Shown here piece after piece: positions 46,678 to 59,088 of a stretch of DNA of 64,000 bases; the stretch's first letter is position 1; the number at the start of each line of letters is the position of its first letter. Below the pieces are notes generated by a model. That model did no database searches. It was not told the origin of the DNA and was given only the letters and a program-made list of their open reading frames with translations. The translations under genes were made by a program, and so were the position numbers. Source of the DNA: Lathyrus oleraceus (Eukaryota; Streptophyta; Magnoliopsida; Fabales; Fabaceae); contig NC_066580.1 in NCBI RefSeq assembly GCF_024323335.1, positions 256,408,977 through 256,472,976 of the forward strand, written 5' to 3'.

Positions 46678-47658
46678 TGTACTGGTCAAAAAGTACAGGG
46701 TGTGCGTGTTTCCCTCACAAGGGCAGGGAGACTCGTAGGCCTTAGTAGGTGTATTATAATTTCGGTAGTGAGGGATTGCTCGTAGTAGCGAGAAAGAGCC
46801 TTGTATGATGGTTTTTGAGACTATTTAAGGGACCAACTCACATGAGGTGAGAGACCCTATTGGTGGCCGATGCTGCTGGTTCGCATACGGCCAGTTAGGT
46901 TGATAATGAGTTACGGCTACTGGGGGTGTAGTTCTCTTTGAGTAGTGGAGAATTTGTATAACTTGAAAATCTATCCTTATCCCCTTAAGGGGTAATGTAT
47001 TTATATGATTTCCCGCCACCTAGGGTTTTTACCTCCTGAATATGGTCTTAACCGCTCCCTTCTTACTGGGGGAGGTTATTGACTGCCTATCTTTTTAGAG
47101 TCAGTGAAGACTTTTTCCAATTGTTAGACGAGAGTGCCCTAGTCTAAGGCTTTACCAAGTATAATACGAGATAATAGTTTTAAGCCGTATCAGAATTGCA
47201 TGGATGCGTTAAGTTTGTATAAGATACACATTTATGTTGGTGGTGCCTTTAAGTCGTATCAGAATCGCATAAGTGTGTTAAGTCTGTATCGGATACGCAA
47301 TAGGGCGTTTAATGTGTTTAAGTCATATGAGAATTGCATAGATGTGTTAAGTTTGTATCATATACACATTCATATAGGGGGTGCATTTAAGCCATATCAT
47401 AATCACAGAAGCGCGTTAAGTCTGTATGGGATACACGATAGGGCCTGGAATGTGTTTAAGCCGTATCAAAATCACATTGATACGTTAAGTATGTATCAGG
47501 TGCACATTCATGAAAGAGGTGTGTTTAAGCGATATTAGTATCACATATGTGCGTTAAGTCTATATCGGATACACATTCAGTCATTTTGTCTTTGCTCCCT
47601 CGTTTAAAGCGTTCTAGCAGAAAGAGAGATAAAGAAACATATAATAGAGGAAGAAAAA

Positions 47659-47703
<45 letters not shown>
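46678..47703 (-). repeat. LTR-like region of the unidentified element
   Basis: In element orientation it ends at 46678 with GACCAGTACA. It holds a TATA box (TATAAATA on the minus strand, 46998-47005), the 69-bp tandem repeat and a TA run. The upper border is not resolved, as no target duplication or second copy is in the window. Confidence 0.45.
47178..47580. repeat. 69-70 bp tandem repeat, 6 units, two alternating subtypes
   Basis: TTTAAGCCGTAT-type starts at 47178, 47248, 47317, 47386, 47455 and 47524. Units 1, 3 and 5 end in CACATT-ATG-GGTG-type tails; units 2 and 4 in GATAGGGC...AATGTG tails, giving a 139-bp higher-order period. The GTAT-NNN-ATAC palindrome occurs in most units. The 112-codon plus-strand ORF here (FK-Y-N--LSLY-IH repeats) follows from the 69-bp period, a multiple of three, and is not taken as a gene. 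Confidence 0.9.

Positions 47704-47704
<1 letters not shown>
47661..47704. repeat. (AT)n microsatellite, about 22 repeats
   Basis: An uninterrupted AT run. It generates Ile-Tyr ORFs on both strands that should be ignored. Confidence 0.97.
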
Positions 47705-47710
<6 letters not shown>

Positions 47711-48562
47711 TGAATTAAATTTTTTACAAATAAATAATGAAATTACGAGATGGATAACCTTCGACAGTGACCCCGACATGGTCCAAGTCTTTGGCCGTTG
47801 TCTTTTGTCGAGGCCATGGGCTGGGTGCATTTCACATTTCAAAGCTTCTTCTTTGGTTGGTCGGTGTTTGGCCTTGTGTTTTTCTATGGATATATGTTTG
47901 GATGGTTGAATTCTCTAGGGAGGTAGCTTCAGGTCGGTCGTTGGAGTTTGGTACTCGCCGAATTTCTCCGTCCAATGCTTTCGTGAAGCACATTTTTACC
48001 ATTGGAGTAGTAAATTCTCGGTTTCCTTCCAATTCTAGAGTGTTTATCTACCTCAAGTAGATTCGGGGTTCCACCTGTGGTAGATCTGACCTGAGGGTCG
48101 GCTTCTCCCTAACTCGAAATGATGGTTGTGCATTGATGATGTTCTTTAATAAGCTTGTCCAGTCTTTCCTTTGGAACATGAACTCTGAATGGCAGTCTTA
48201 AATTGCTATTGATTGGTCTCCTTGCAATCGGAACCTGAGGTATCTTTCTTCGAGTGTGTTCAGCAGATCTCTTCTCTTTGATCTAGCCTGAGAGAACCAT
48301 GGTACATCAAGTGGAAATCTTGTAGCACCTACAAGATGCACATCAGTATAGGATCGATGCCCGACTTTAACTATGAAATTGCGGTATCCGGGAACCATTA
48401 GCTATGGACTTGTGGTATCCTTCTGATGTCACCTCTATAATCACCTTGTCAGCCGAAGGAAGTATGGGCGCAACTAGGTCAGATGGTGGATTGTGAGGCT
48501 TAGGCCTGACCTTCATGAAAATTTCCTTCGGACCCGAGTGCAACCCTAGATTTTGGCCTAAG
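47705..48562 (-). other. Unassigned DNA, possibly decayed coding sequence
   Basis: Minus-strand frames carry consecutive non-repetitive peptides, e.g. PPSDLVAPILPSADKVIIEV (about 48500-48430), FPLDVPWFSQARSKRRDLLN (about 48330-48265) and REFTTPMVKMCFTKALDGEI (about 48020-47960). Shifts and stops separate them, as in a decayed protein gene or retroelement ORF interrupted by the solo LTR. I do not recognise the family. Confidence 0.35.
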
Positions 48563-48567
48563 AGTCT

Positions 48568-49946
48568 TGAAGAAGAACGGCGATCCAAAATGCAGCGGAA
48601 ATTAAAATTTTCTCCTTTAGAGATCCTTACGAATGGTCATGATCAATGATAGAATATTTACCTCTTGTGATGATTGAAACCTTTGGTGCAGATCTCTTGT
48701 GACGATCAAAATCTTTGATGCAGATCTACGGAGCGATCACGAACAATGAACGATGACAACGTCTCTACTCAATCCACAGGAACAGATTCCTTCAATCTCA
48801 GTGCTAGCTGGTACGAATGAAGGATTTGAGTGAGAGAGAGAAAACGAAAATAATGCAACCGCAATCAATGCTTCTGCACAAGGGTTTTATTTATAGAACC
48901 ACTTGTGTGGGCTTCAAGCTAAAAAGCCCACTTAAGTGTATTTGGCCCATATCTTATAATATGCCCAAAATCACTTAAGCGCATGGTACCTTACCATATT
49001 TCGTATTCTACTTAAGTACACCGTACCTTACGATGTTCTACAATTCACTTAAGTGCACCATACCTTACGGTGTTCCTTAGTTACTCTATCTCTCATCAAT
49101 CTGTCCTTTGTGTGTGACCCTGTAGGTTTTCGCGGCATTGGCAATTATATTAAATCACGTATTTAACATAATAAACAGTGAGCGGTATCTAGCAACACAT
49201 CCCTGCTACCTAAGACACGAAAATGTCATGTGATCTGACAAATCCTTCTGTGATAATACTTATGTACATAATTACCTTTTTGCCCTTATGTCTATATTGA
49301 ACACAAGGCATAGACCGTGTCATCCTTGTCCAGTTCAATATTGGGCCCATAGACATTTATCCTGTTAGGCAGGATGGGCAAATTCCATCTAGGTCACTCA
49401 TGTCCCTCAACATGCTTCGTGGAGTACCCGTCTACTGTCTTTATGGTTATCCAGTTACGGACAATGTTTGATCAGCAATAAAGCACTCGACTCTACATCT
49501 AGGGTCCATAGTGGTTTCAGGTCGAAGAGTGGTATACACCATTATCACCATGAGAATAACTTATGACACTTTGCATAACTTTCTATATAGTATTCTCATA
49601 GCGGGTCAATCTGGTATAAATATTACTCTTAATATTCATACCTATGTTTAAGACTTGATAACTCCTTATCCATGATCCATGAGATGTGATCATCAGTCTA
49701 TATACATAATAGTCTTAATGCTTTAATGTTATCCCACTTCACAATAAAGCTCGACTACGGATACTTTAAGAATTGTGTCCTTATGTTTAATGTGATCTCA
49801 TGATTAAGTCATACTTGATACATTAAAACAGACTAGCTATTCTAGGGACTTTATTCAACAAACATAATAAAGAAAAAGCCTTGTATTATTAATAAATAAT
49901 TCGATACAAGTACCAAATGTATTGGCCTATAGGGCTTACACCAACA
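48568..49946 (-). repeat. Solo LTR of a Ty1/copia family (1379 bp)
   Basis: Plus-strand ends TGAAGAAG...CACCAACA; in element orientation TGTTGGTGTAAGCCC...CTTCTTCA. It is bordered by a perfect AGTCT duplication (48563-48567 and 49947-49951) with no internal sequence, so it is a solo LTR from intra-element recombination. The same LTR at 61302-62642 is attached to copia pol, which identifies the family. Minus-strand TATA box CTATAAATA near 48889-48897. Contains three CACTTAAG-TGCACC-TACCTTAC-type repeats near 48970-49070. Confidence 0.95.
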
Positions 49947-49951
49947 AGTCT

Positions 49952-51549
49952 TCCTTTTGCTGTCATGCGGTGTTCTTGAAGAAATCAGAGATATGGATTA
50001 CAAAGAAGTAAGGCGTAAGCGGTGGTTGACAGATCTCCGTCTTTGCTCCCGAACCCTTTTTGATTATAAGATCTGAGGAAGTTACAAATGATAAAGATGG
50101 ATAACAAATGAAAATTCATAGAAAATGTAGAAATCAGATTTTATTCGCTCTTGATTGGGTAACCTAAGGAAGTTACGAACTGGTCAATCGGAGATTTGGA
50201 TATGAACCGCAAGAATCCAGATCCAGAACTTCGGAGTTTGTTCGATGGTCTATTCTTGAACGGTGCCACTTTTCTATTCTTGAACCTGAAATGGATGGTC
50301 TAGCTCCATGAAGGAACCATAATTGAAGATAGTTGGATAACGGGGGATTTTGTGTGGTGGATCCAATCTTCTTTACAACAGCGTGAGGTGGGAGTTTATG
50401 GTTAGAACTCCAACACTCAAGTCGGTTCAATATTCAATGTGAGTATAATGAAAGTGGATATCAGAGATTATACCTTGCTCTTTAGCATGTGAACTGATTT
50501 ATGCATTGAGTCGAGTAGATTGGATTTAAGATGGATTAGGCCTTAGTCAATTAGGCCTTTGGCAGGTCCAGGATAATACACATTTGTTATTTCTTCAACT
50601 GTTGTATGGGTCTCTGTCTCTCTTTCTTTTAGAGTGCTCAAGTGTTTCTTCATCAACGATCTCTAGCCTTCCTATGAGAGGGTTAGTTGCAGAACCGACT
50701 ACAAAGTCCCGGACTTAGTGTTTGAGTGTATGATGTTTTAGTAGGCAGTGTCTTTGAAATGTTCAAAAGGAGTAAATATAACTCTTGATGAGTTAGAAAG
50801 GTAGTAAAAAGTAATAACAGACGAAAGTATAGGGAAAGTAAAGCAATAAAGTAAAGACAATTTGGTAAGTTTAAATGACTGATGAATATAAATGGAGGCA
50901 AAGGTACATTTTTTGTAGGGAGATGACTCTTTTCTCGTAAACGCTTTGGTACGCCAAGTGTACTCCAACTGCAAATTATAAAAATGCCACCTTCCAGAAA
51001 TGATCCCTAACACCTGCTTAAATATTAATAAAAAGAAACTGTCAGGGGGATACGAACCTATCTTGAGATGACACGTGTCGGCCCACTTCTCCCATGTACG
51101 TAGATAACTGCCCATGTTTTTTACCACCCACGATCACTCTCGCCATGGAGTCCCATCGACCTCGACTAGAACTCTTGGTGTTGACCCATGGATTGTCCAG
51201 CTTCTTGTGGATCTCATATTTCGAAGGGTTTCCAAGTCGAGTGGGTTTTCCTTCTTTGGCCAAAATTTGACAACTAACAAATTGCCCCCTGAAAGGGCTG
51301 GTTTCGACTTAAGCCCGTCGATCGAGGAACTTGCCTTTTGATTGTTCAGATTTCGGCTAGCCGTCTTATCACTAATCATGGCCTAAAATGTAATGATTAT
51401 TTTCCGGTGGCGCGATTACCCAGACACTCCACCATCATTATCAGCTATCCCTGGGTCGTGGGGTTTCAACCGAACCCACTAACTCTCTCACTACGTCCTC
51501 TCTAGCCATTTGTCAATTGATTAGCGCCCGACTGTTCACCTTGCTACCG
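49952..51549. other. Unassigned DNA upstream of the PMD relic
   Basis: No supported gene. The first 500 bp include two GAGGAAGTTAC/AAGGAAGTTAC blocks (50076, 50167) and a minus-strand ORF of 85 codons without recognised motifs. 51060-51549 is GC-richer and would serve as promoter DNA of the downstream PMD relic. Confidence 0.4.
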
Positions 51550-51557
51550 TATAAATA
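51550..51557 (+). promoter_or_regulatory. TATA box of the PMD relic
   Basis: TATAAATA in ACCGTATAAATAGTTC, 141 bp before the presumed ATG at 51691 and followed by a C/T-rich leader. This spacing is normal for a plant gene and indicates that the relic once had its own promoter. Confidence 0.6.
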
Positions 51558-53135
51558 GTTCTTTCTTCCTCCTCAAAGGTTTTTCTGCTTCCATAACCGC
51601 GCAATCTTTTTGCACATTTCTTCAAGCAACTTATGCAGTGAAATCTGTCACCCAAAATCTTCAAACTCACCCTATTCGCTTCATCTCTCAATGGATTCTT
51701 CTTCTCACGTCAAAGAACTCACTTCCTACGCTACCAAAGTAACCCCATTGCCTTTGAACTTTCTGCCAAAAAAAGTATGAATCGCATCCCTCAAACCACT
51801 TCTTCTGATGAAGTAGTGGTGAAGAACTGGAAGCGCCAGATATTGATTCCCTTCATGGTTGATAAGAATCTGTATGTGTTTCATGGGCCTCTCGTTGAGC
51901 CAAAATCTTCACCGAAATCTGTTGCAGCCTTTTTCCCTGGATATGCACCTGCTGCTCCTCCTGCCTTCGACAAGTCCGTCATACTTGACGTTAGATTCAT
52001 GGAGCTTAAATCCAAAGTCTTCAGGTCCATGCCTACTCCTGGCAACAAAGAGTATTTGGCATGGCTCAACAAGGTCCAGCAAAAACGCCAAGATCAATGA
52101 AGGAGCGCACGGATCTTCGACTTAATTCAAATATCGAGGTATGATTATCGCGCTAATCCCTGTATGTTACTAGCGTCTCTATATTTTTGGGAAGGTTTTA
52201 CCAACACATTTCAGTTGCCCTGTGGGATGCTAACACCCACACTCTTTGATGTGGTGGCAATCACTGGTATTTCACCGTTTAGGGAAGTCCCCGACCCCAC
52301 ACTTTCGACGGAGAATACTTTCTCGTTCAATCGAGCCAGTCTCCAGAATTACATCGAAGATCATAACAACAAAAACTCCATCAACGTGTCCGATGAAGAA
52401 CATATATCTTTCCTTACCCTATGGTTTTCCTACTACGTATTTTGTCTTGGCTCTTTGCAGATAGTGAAGAGTTATATCACCCTGGCGATCCAAATTCATG
52501 AGGGTCGATAGGTGTTTTTAGGTAGACTGTTGTTAGCCTCTTTATATCAGGCTTTAGGGATTGCAACCCTAAAACTCAAACTCCTCTCGAACACTCCCAA
52601 GGCCTTAAATCTGTCGGGTCCCTTATGGCTTTTACAACACTGGTTAAATGCCACTTTTGAGTATCAACTGGGTTATCCCGTGTCGGACTGCATCCTGAGT
52701 CTAACTGAAGATCGATTGATCGGAGGGGCTAGGTTGGCTTTGACAACCTGTCATGTGACTCCAAACACACATCTCTTCATGAAGTACTTGAATATGTTCA
52801 TTGAAGCAGATAAGTTCGCTCCTGGCATGGCTCCATTTGCTGATCGAACCTTCGGCCCAAAGTGGTTCAAAGATCCTTTTCTAGGTGGATCTCCATAGAC
52901 CGCAGCACAATCGAACACAATATGGATGGCCTTTTTGACTCCTACACTGTTATCCTACAGAATTGAGCCAGGGTCGAAGGGGTTCAATTTCATGAGTTAT
53001 CAACCCAATCTGGTGGCTCTCCAACTTGGTTTAAGTCAAATGGTTCTGAAACCTCTGGCATCGCATGTCACTGATATTGTATGGTCTGGTCGATCAATAA
53101 ATTCCGATGATCACAAAGCTTATCTTCGTTTCTGT

Positions 53136-53140
53136 AAATG
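53136..53140. repeat. Target site duplication AAATG, left copy (LARD-like element)
   Basis: AAATG at 53136-53140 is repeated at 60868-60872, directly outside both LTRs. Removing the element with one copy restores the PMD reading frame across the junction. Confidence 0.95.
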
Positions 53141-54919
53141 TGTTAGTACCTTAGGTTTGGCATTAATTTTGTAAAACAAATAATGTAATCACCTCTATTG
53201 TTTTAATATGTTGGGTTGAAGAAGTTCAACATCTGGACCAACATGTCATGTAGGATGTCATAACATCGTGACTGTGACATCGTGCCTGTGTATAAAACTG
53301 AATTAGTTAATTCTGTTATGTGTTAGCTGATTCAATATTCTGGGATTAGTTAGAATCCTATGTGGCGTTATTTGTGGAGGTCTTGAAGACTCAATCAGAA
53401 TATTTGGTGAATATACAGTTTCTAACTATAGAGATATTTTAGGAACTAAAAGGTTGAAGACCTTGATTGTAGCAGAAGTTTTCTGCTGGCTTTGTAACAG
53501 CAAAGGAGAAGTTTGCTGCGATTTCTGAAGGCCCAAATCCAGTTGGGTGTTTAGGTTATAAAGAGAAGATTGTAACCTAGATTTCATAGGCCTCGAACCA
53601 TGTAAAATTAGGGGTGTATGTGCGGTAAACCTCCTAACCTGTGGGAAGGTAACCATGTGTTTCTCAGTGCTCAAAGCATGAGATTATTTGTAACTCAAAG
53701 CCTGTAGGTAAGAGTTGTTATGGTCTTGAACAAAGCTGTGAAGCAAGTTCAAGTTGTTTAGCATTACATTGTAATTATAGTGATAGGAATGGAAACTGGT
53801 AGTTTCTATCTAGGAGTTCCTAGGTATAGATTGCATTGGGTAGGGATTAAGTGAAGAGTTGCAAATGAGGGAGTTTAACTCTGAATTAATACTGCTGATA
53901 GTGGATCTTCTTCCTGGCTTGGTATGCCCCCAGAGTAGGTGATGTTGTACCGAACTGGGTTAACAATTACTTGTGTTGTTACCTTCTGCACGTTATAATC
54001 CTGTCTGTTATAACTTAGTTTGTATTTCAGTCTATTTATTAAGAGAATAACAGACCTGGTACATAGCCTACTATCTGAATGTCAAACATAATGTTATGAC
54101 ATTCATCATTGATAGCATATACTGAATAACAGACTGGTTGGTCTTGTACAGTACTGTATTTAGTATAGTCTGTTTTCAGGAGAATAACAGACCTAGCATA
54201 TGGTCTATGATCTGGATGTCAAACTGAATGTTGTGACAGCATATGCTAAATTGTAGGATGGTTAGTTTTTCTGTTTCAGCATTTTTCTCAGGCTATTCTT
54301 CAGGAATCCAACAGCTGAGCTAAAATCCAGGAAACTAACAACTGAGCTACAATTAATGAACCTAACAAATAGCCTATTTGTTAGCACCCTAATATGTGGA
54401 AATTAGGTTAACTTGCTTAACCTTAATTTTAGGAAATACAAGTACAAGGCCCAAGTGCTGTAATGTAAAAGTTCAGTATTTATTTCAGACAGTTTTTCAG
54501 GAGGATAACAGACCTGGCACATGGCCCATTGTCTAAATGTCTAATTGGATGTTATGACAGTTATCTCTGTCAGCTGATACTGAAGTATAGCCTGGTTGAT
54601 CTTTTACAGTATAGCTAACTGTAATGTTGTAACAGGTGATGTTCAAATCAATGTTGAGACATCATGCTGAGAACTGTGCAGGCTCAACAGAAGTAAGTGC
54701 TATGTTTGATCTCTGTTGTGTCTTTGTACCAGATGGACAGAACTGGGTGTTCTTCCATTCTGTGGTGATATAGTAGCAGATTTCGTGACATCGGTGAATG
54801 TGTGCAGATTGGTACTGGGTTTTAATTTGTATAACTGTCTTGCTGTATTAGTAACAATGTTGGCTCAGATGTCATGACTTGGAGTAGAACATCTGAACTC
54901 TGACTACGCCAAAATTTCA
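53141..54919 (+). repeat. 5' LTR of the LARD-like element (1779 bp)
   Basis: Begins TGTTAGTACCTTAGG and ends GCCAAAATTTCA. TATA box TATAAA at 53557-53562 (GGTTATAAAGAG). Contains two diverged copies of an AGGAGAATAACAGACCTAGC-type segment (54047 and 54180) and a third (54498), each followed by a statement of TGTCAAA...AATGTTGTGACA, so the U5 part has internal repeats of about 130 bp. Confidence 0.95.
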
Positions 54920-54921
54920 AT

Positions 54922-54933
54922 TGGTATCATAGC
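54922..54933 (+). other. PBS of the LARD-like element
   Basis: TGGTATCATAGC, two bases after the LTR; one base from the initiator-Met PBS TGGTATCAGAGC. Confidence 0.75.
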
Positions 54934-57900
54934 AGGCATCCTGTTCTGTTTCTGGATGAGATCCATGGGTGATACTTTCTGGTATCTTGCAAGGAGTTAT
55001 GTTAGTACTGATGTTGGAACCTGTGTAAGGTTCTGTGATTTCCCTGAATGGTCCCTTGAAGTAGGTGGATGGACTATTCATGACAGGAACTGTGTGTACC
55101 TGTCTCTGGAGGTTGGCAATTGGCCTTTGTGTGGGACAACTGTGCTAGTATTGAATCATATTCAAACTTGGTATGTTCTTGGAGGCTGATATGGTGAAGT
55201 TTGTGTTCATAGGTTGAGTTGTATTATGATTTCCGCTGCATAATACCTGGCAAAACTCAAACTCTGATGTAGTTTCCCCTCATGTGAATGAAAGGCTGTT
55301 GTATTCAAGATTTTATCATAATCTACTGAAGATGTCAAAGATACTTGAGTCTCCTCAAGTCCACTCATCATGGTAAGAATCACCTGATCACTGATTCTTT
55401 TACTCTCTTGGGTAGTGTATATGAAGACCTTGAAGACTTTCAAGGAGGGTTTGTTCCAAGGAGGTGGAACTAATGTTCTATGTGATGTTAGAACATGTTG
55501 TTCAACAAGTATGCAGCTACTGGTTGAAGAGCAGATGTTTTTAGGTGTCAAACAAAGGGATACTTTTGTTTGGAACTTACTCCTGACCTGGAAGAGGAGA
55601 CATTTGTGTGTGCTAAGTTGACAAGGGTAGGGTCAACTGTGTGTGTGCTCGAGAAGGTCACTTTTAGAAGTCTGATCTCTAGAAGTGGAACTGGTTGAGA
55701 TGTGACATTGTGCAACTTCCTGTTGTTTGTCTTATTCCTGTAGATTGATCAGGGTTGGATAGTTGTTCCCTGAAGTACTATGTTATGTTGGAAGACAAGT
55801 CCCCTGGATGTTAGAAGTCAATAATGGGGTAACCTGATTGCTATTTCATTTAAGAGGATTGGGACCATGAATCTTGTTATTCAAATACCACGCTCAGAAG
55901 TGGCAGTTCTTTTAAGGAGTGAGAATATGAAGATTCAGAGGTTGGTTGAGGTAGTATGCTCTGGAAATGCATATCTACTATTGACTGGTGCTGTTTTTTT
56001 TTTCACTAGTACTTATGGTCAGCTGGAGTTTGATTGGTGTGCTTGGAGTATGTGTAGGTATAACTCATAGAGTTAGTTGCCACTGGTAGGGATGGTGTAT
56101 GTCATGTTGAGACATTTGTGTACAATGCATGGATATTGGTGTGGAGTTTCCATGATTGTTAATTTGAGGGGGAGTTTTGGTTAACCTCCTCACGTTTGGT
56201 CAGCCTAGGGTCTGGTTGGTTGTTGACCTGTGTCACATGGGTTCTGGTTGTTGTGTGACACATTTGCAAGGAAGGATTCATCTCTCTCATTCCTAAGGGT
56301 GAATCTAATCTGGAAAGATTCTCAAAACTATTGAGGTGCTTGCAAGCAGAAGATGTTGACACAAGAAGAGTATTTTCAAAGTATTCTTATGGTGGAAGTA
56401 TCTGAAAGGATAATTGGGAAAGGATTTAAGATCAATGTCTACTTGTGCCAAGTCCAAGTATTTAATTGATTATCCTTGGAGCTCCAGATAACTGATGTTC
56501 TTAAAGATGTTGGAACATCTCTTCTTCAAGACCCTGTGCAGAATCACAGGAAGGATAGTACATTGGTTTATGATCTATCTCTTTGGTGGCAGCAACAGCA
56601 TATGATCTTTAAAAAGGTTTCCTGACAAGAAACATGTTCAACCTTGGTGTGTACAAGAAGAAGAAGACATCATAGTCTTGATGGTGGTTACTTGGATCAG
56701 TTTATTTCTGATCTAGGTAACGAAGTGCATTGGCTAATGCACACTGTGGAGTTAAGAACAAGTGGCAGCATTCTTGACATCATGGAAACAACCTTGCTTT
56801 AGGAAGTGGAATCCTTGGTATAGCTGAAGGGTTAGTCTCTAACTGGTCCTTCTGAAGACTCATGCATCAGAGTGTCTGATGTCTTTGGAGAAGAAGCAGG
56901 GATTCATCAAGGTGTGAGCTTGGATGACTTAACTGCAAACCTGCAGGATGGAGGTTGTTTACTCAAACTTGGTTCCACAATCAAGTCTATGAGAGCGTTG
57001 AACTCTTGTTCTGTGTAGGGAGGAAGTTCTTTCAAGTGGCAGAAGAAGGAGCAGAATTCAACAGCTAGATGTTAAAACACAATGTTGTGACATTTGGTTC
57101 AACATCATAATCTTAGTTGGTGAAGTGGCACATCAACTTAAGATAGAAGGGTCTACAGAGTTGTAGATTGGGTACTTCAAAAAGATCGTTCTCATTGCAG
57201 TTCTTTGGAGTTGCTGGATGGAGAAGATGTTACATGTTCATGTCTTAGAGAATCTAAGTTTTGTTTAACATGTAGCTTGAAGTTCAAGTCTCACTTGGAA
57301 GGTCAGAATATCTTTGGGAGAAGTCTGATAAACTTGGAGAGGTCAAAAAGTGGCATTTGACTTTTTCATATGAGGATTCATGAAGGAGGTAATCAACCAG
57401 TGGCATTTGGTCTATCTCAGAAGTGAGTTCGAAGAATCAAGATAATCAACATATGGCAGCTGATTATTCTTGAGGAAAGTCTGAGACAAATTACTAAGTT
57501 GAAGACAAAAGGAGGTGTTTTCTATTCATCTCTTGGAGCTTGTGGTAGGAGTTTTGAGCTATCTATGGAAGATTATCTCTTGTAATGGGTTGAGAATGTA
57601 TATGCCCCAATTTGTGTCTGGTTTCTTTTGGATCAAGCTGGTGACTCAGTGATATCTGAAGATTATCAGATGGTGTTCTTTGGTATGTTGTGAAGGATGT
57701 CCTAACTTATGTTAGAACATTTTGTGAAGTGGCTTTCTGTTCTGGTTAGAAGAGAGATTGACATAGAGTGTGGATGTGTTCAGCCGAGAAGGTTGAACAG
57801 AGGGAGTGCTCTTGAAGACATGAAGATGCGTCTTATGTTTTCCATTCATCAAGTGGTCTGGGTTCTCTTTGAATCAGGAAGTATGTGAAGGTCCAACTTT

Positions 57901-59075
57901 GGGGTGTTGGATATGTTCATGTGTGATCTCCAAGTTTCAAGAGGAGAGTTGGTTGTTCCTGACATGGGGAGTTATGTCTTTGCGCTGCAAGTAATCATCA
58001 AACTTGTGGTCTATTTTATCTCAGATAACAAGGTATGGCACCTTGTTAGTTATTGGGATGATGTGGTGTGTGTCAAGGCTGAGTGAGCAGAAGAATGTCT
58101 GACCGGATGTCATGACATTGCCTTGGACAATACTTTTATTTCCTTCTGAAACTTACAGTCATGAGGAAATATGGATGTGGTGTGTCTCATTATAATAAGC
58201 TTGAGTGTTACAGTTGTGTGGTACAGGGGGAGTAACCATCTACAGTTGTAGTGGTGCCAGATGTCAAGCTACCACTAGAGGTACGAAAGTGGTTTTAGGA
58301 AATGATGATAGGGAGAATACATGAAGAATGCAGGCAAAAGCCGTGTTGAATGTTAAGACATCGCTTGCGACGTGTCTGACAGCATATATGGAATAGTCTA
58401 CATGCATTGGAACTGCTGTTTCTGAAAAGAAACAGTCAAGAGCAATAAAAGGTATTCAAAGATAGTATGAGATATTGTTGGTGATTCTCTGACTGATTCT
58501 CAGCAAATATTTATGGATCTTGACCAAGCATTTACTCCTACCGTTAATTCCTAAGCACGGTCTGGCCTATTTAAAGGATGTATCAGCACTCCTCTTCTCA
58601 CAAGAGCGACATTCCATTCCCTCTAAACCATGGGGTTTGTTAAGATTTGGGCATACTGCGCCTGGATCTGGTTTTGTGAAGGTTTTAGTTATAAATGTTT
58701 AGCTAAAAAGGGGGAGAGAAACATTGTCCTGAGAATGTACCAGAAGCAAGCAAAATGTGGTAGCGAGCAGAAGTTGGCTTCAGGCACAAAAGTCACTAAC
58801 TGGGTATATCACTTGTGTCTTGTGATCTGAGTTAAGAGGACAGTTGTGTCTTGTGATCTGAGTTACATTATCTATGTACTCAGCATTACATATTCTTCAG
58901 GAAGCTCTAGGGTTAAGGGGAAGGGTTGTGATGCAGCTGATTCTTGTACAGCTTCTTCTTCATGTACACCAAAGTTGGTGTTCATGATGGTGCTGACAAT
59001 GACAAAGAGGAAGTGCAGACCCATATTGGGATGTCGTGTCTAGTGTAATGTTTATTTGTTTTAGCTAAAATTTTC
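54934..59075 (+). other. Noncoding internal region of the LARD-like element
   Basis: No conserved retroelement motif was found in the open frames listed for this stretch (longest 114 codons on the minus strand at 55207-55551). Recurrent phrases such as ATGTTGTGACA/TGTTAGAACAT and GAAGA-rich segments give it low sequence complexity. The TTAGAACATGTTGTTCAACA stretch (55489-55509) is partly palindromic. RNA-level functions, such as packaging, would have to reside here or in the LTRs. Confidence 0.7.
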
Positions 59076-59088
59076 CAAAGGGGGAGAT
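59076..59088 (+). other. PPT of the LARD-like element
   Basis: CCAAAGGGGGAGAT directly before the TGTTAGTACC start of the 3' LTR. A similar AAAAAGGGGGAGAG tract lies upstream at 58708-58721 and could be an older or second PPT. Confidence 0.85.

Noticed and set aside
47200..47538. 112-codon repetitive ORF that looks like a repeat protein
   Set aside because: The 69-bp DNA repeat is a multiple of three, so an open frame follows automatically. No start context, and it lies in an LTR-like region.
47525..47909. ORFs of 105 and 120 codons on opposite strands
   Set aside because: Both run through the (AT)n run at 47661-47704, overlap each other and show no domain.
54956..55189. 77-codon ORF after the LARD PBS as a possible gag
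   Set aside because: Right position, but no Gag core or zinc knuckle, short, and unsupported by downstream pol.
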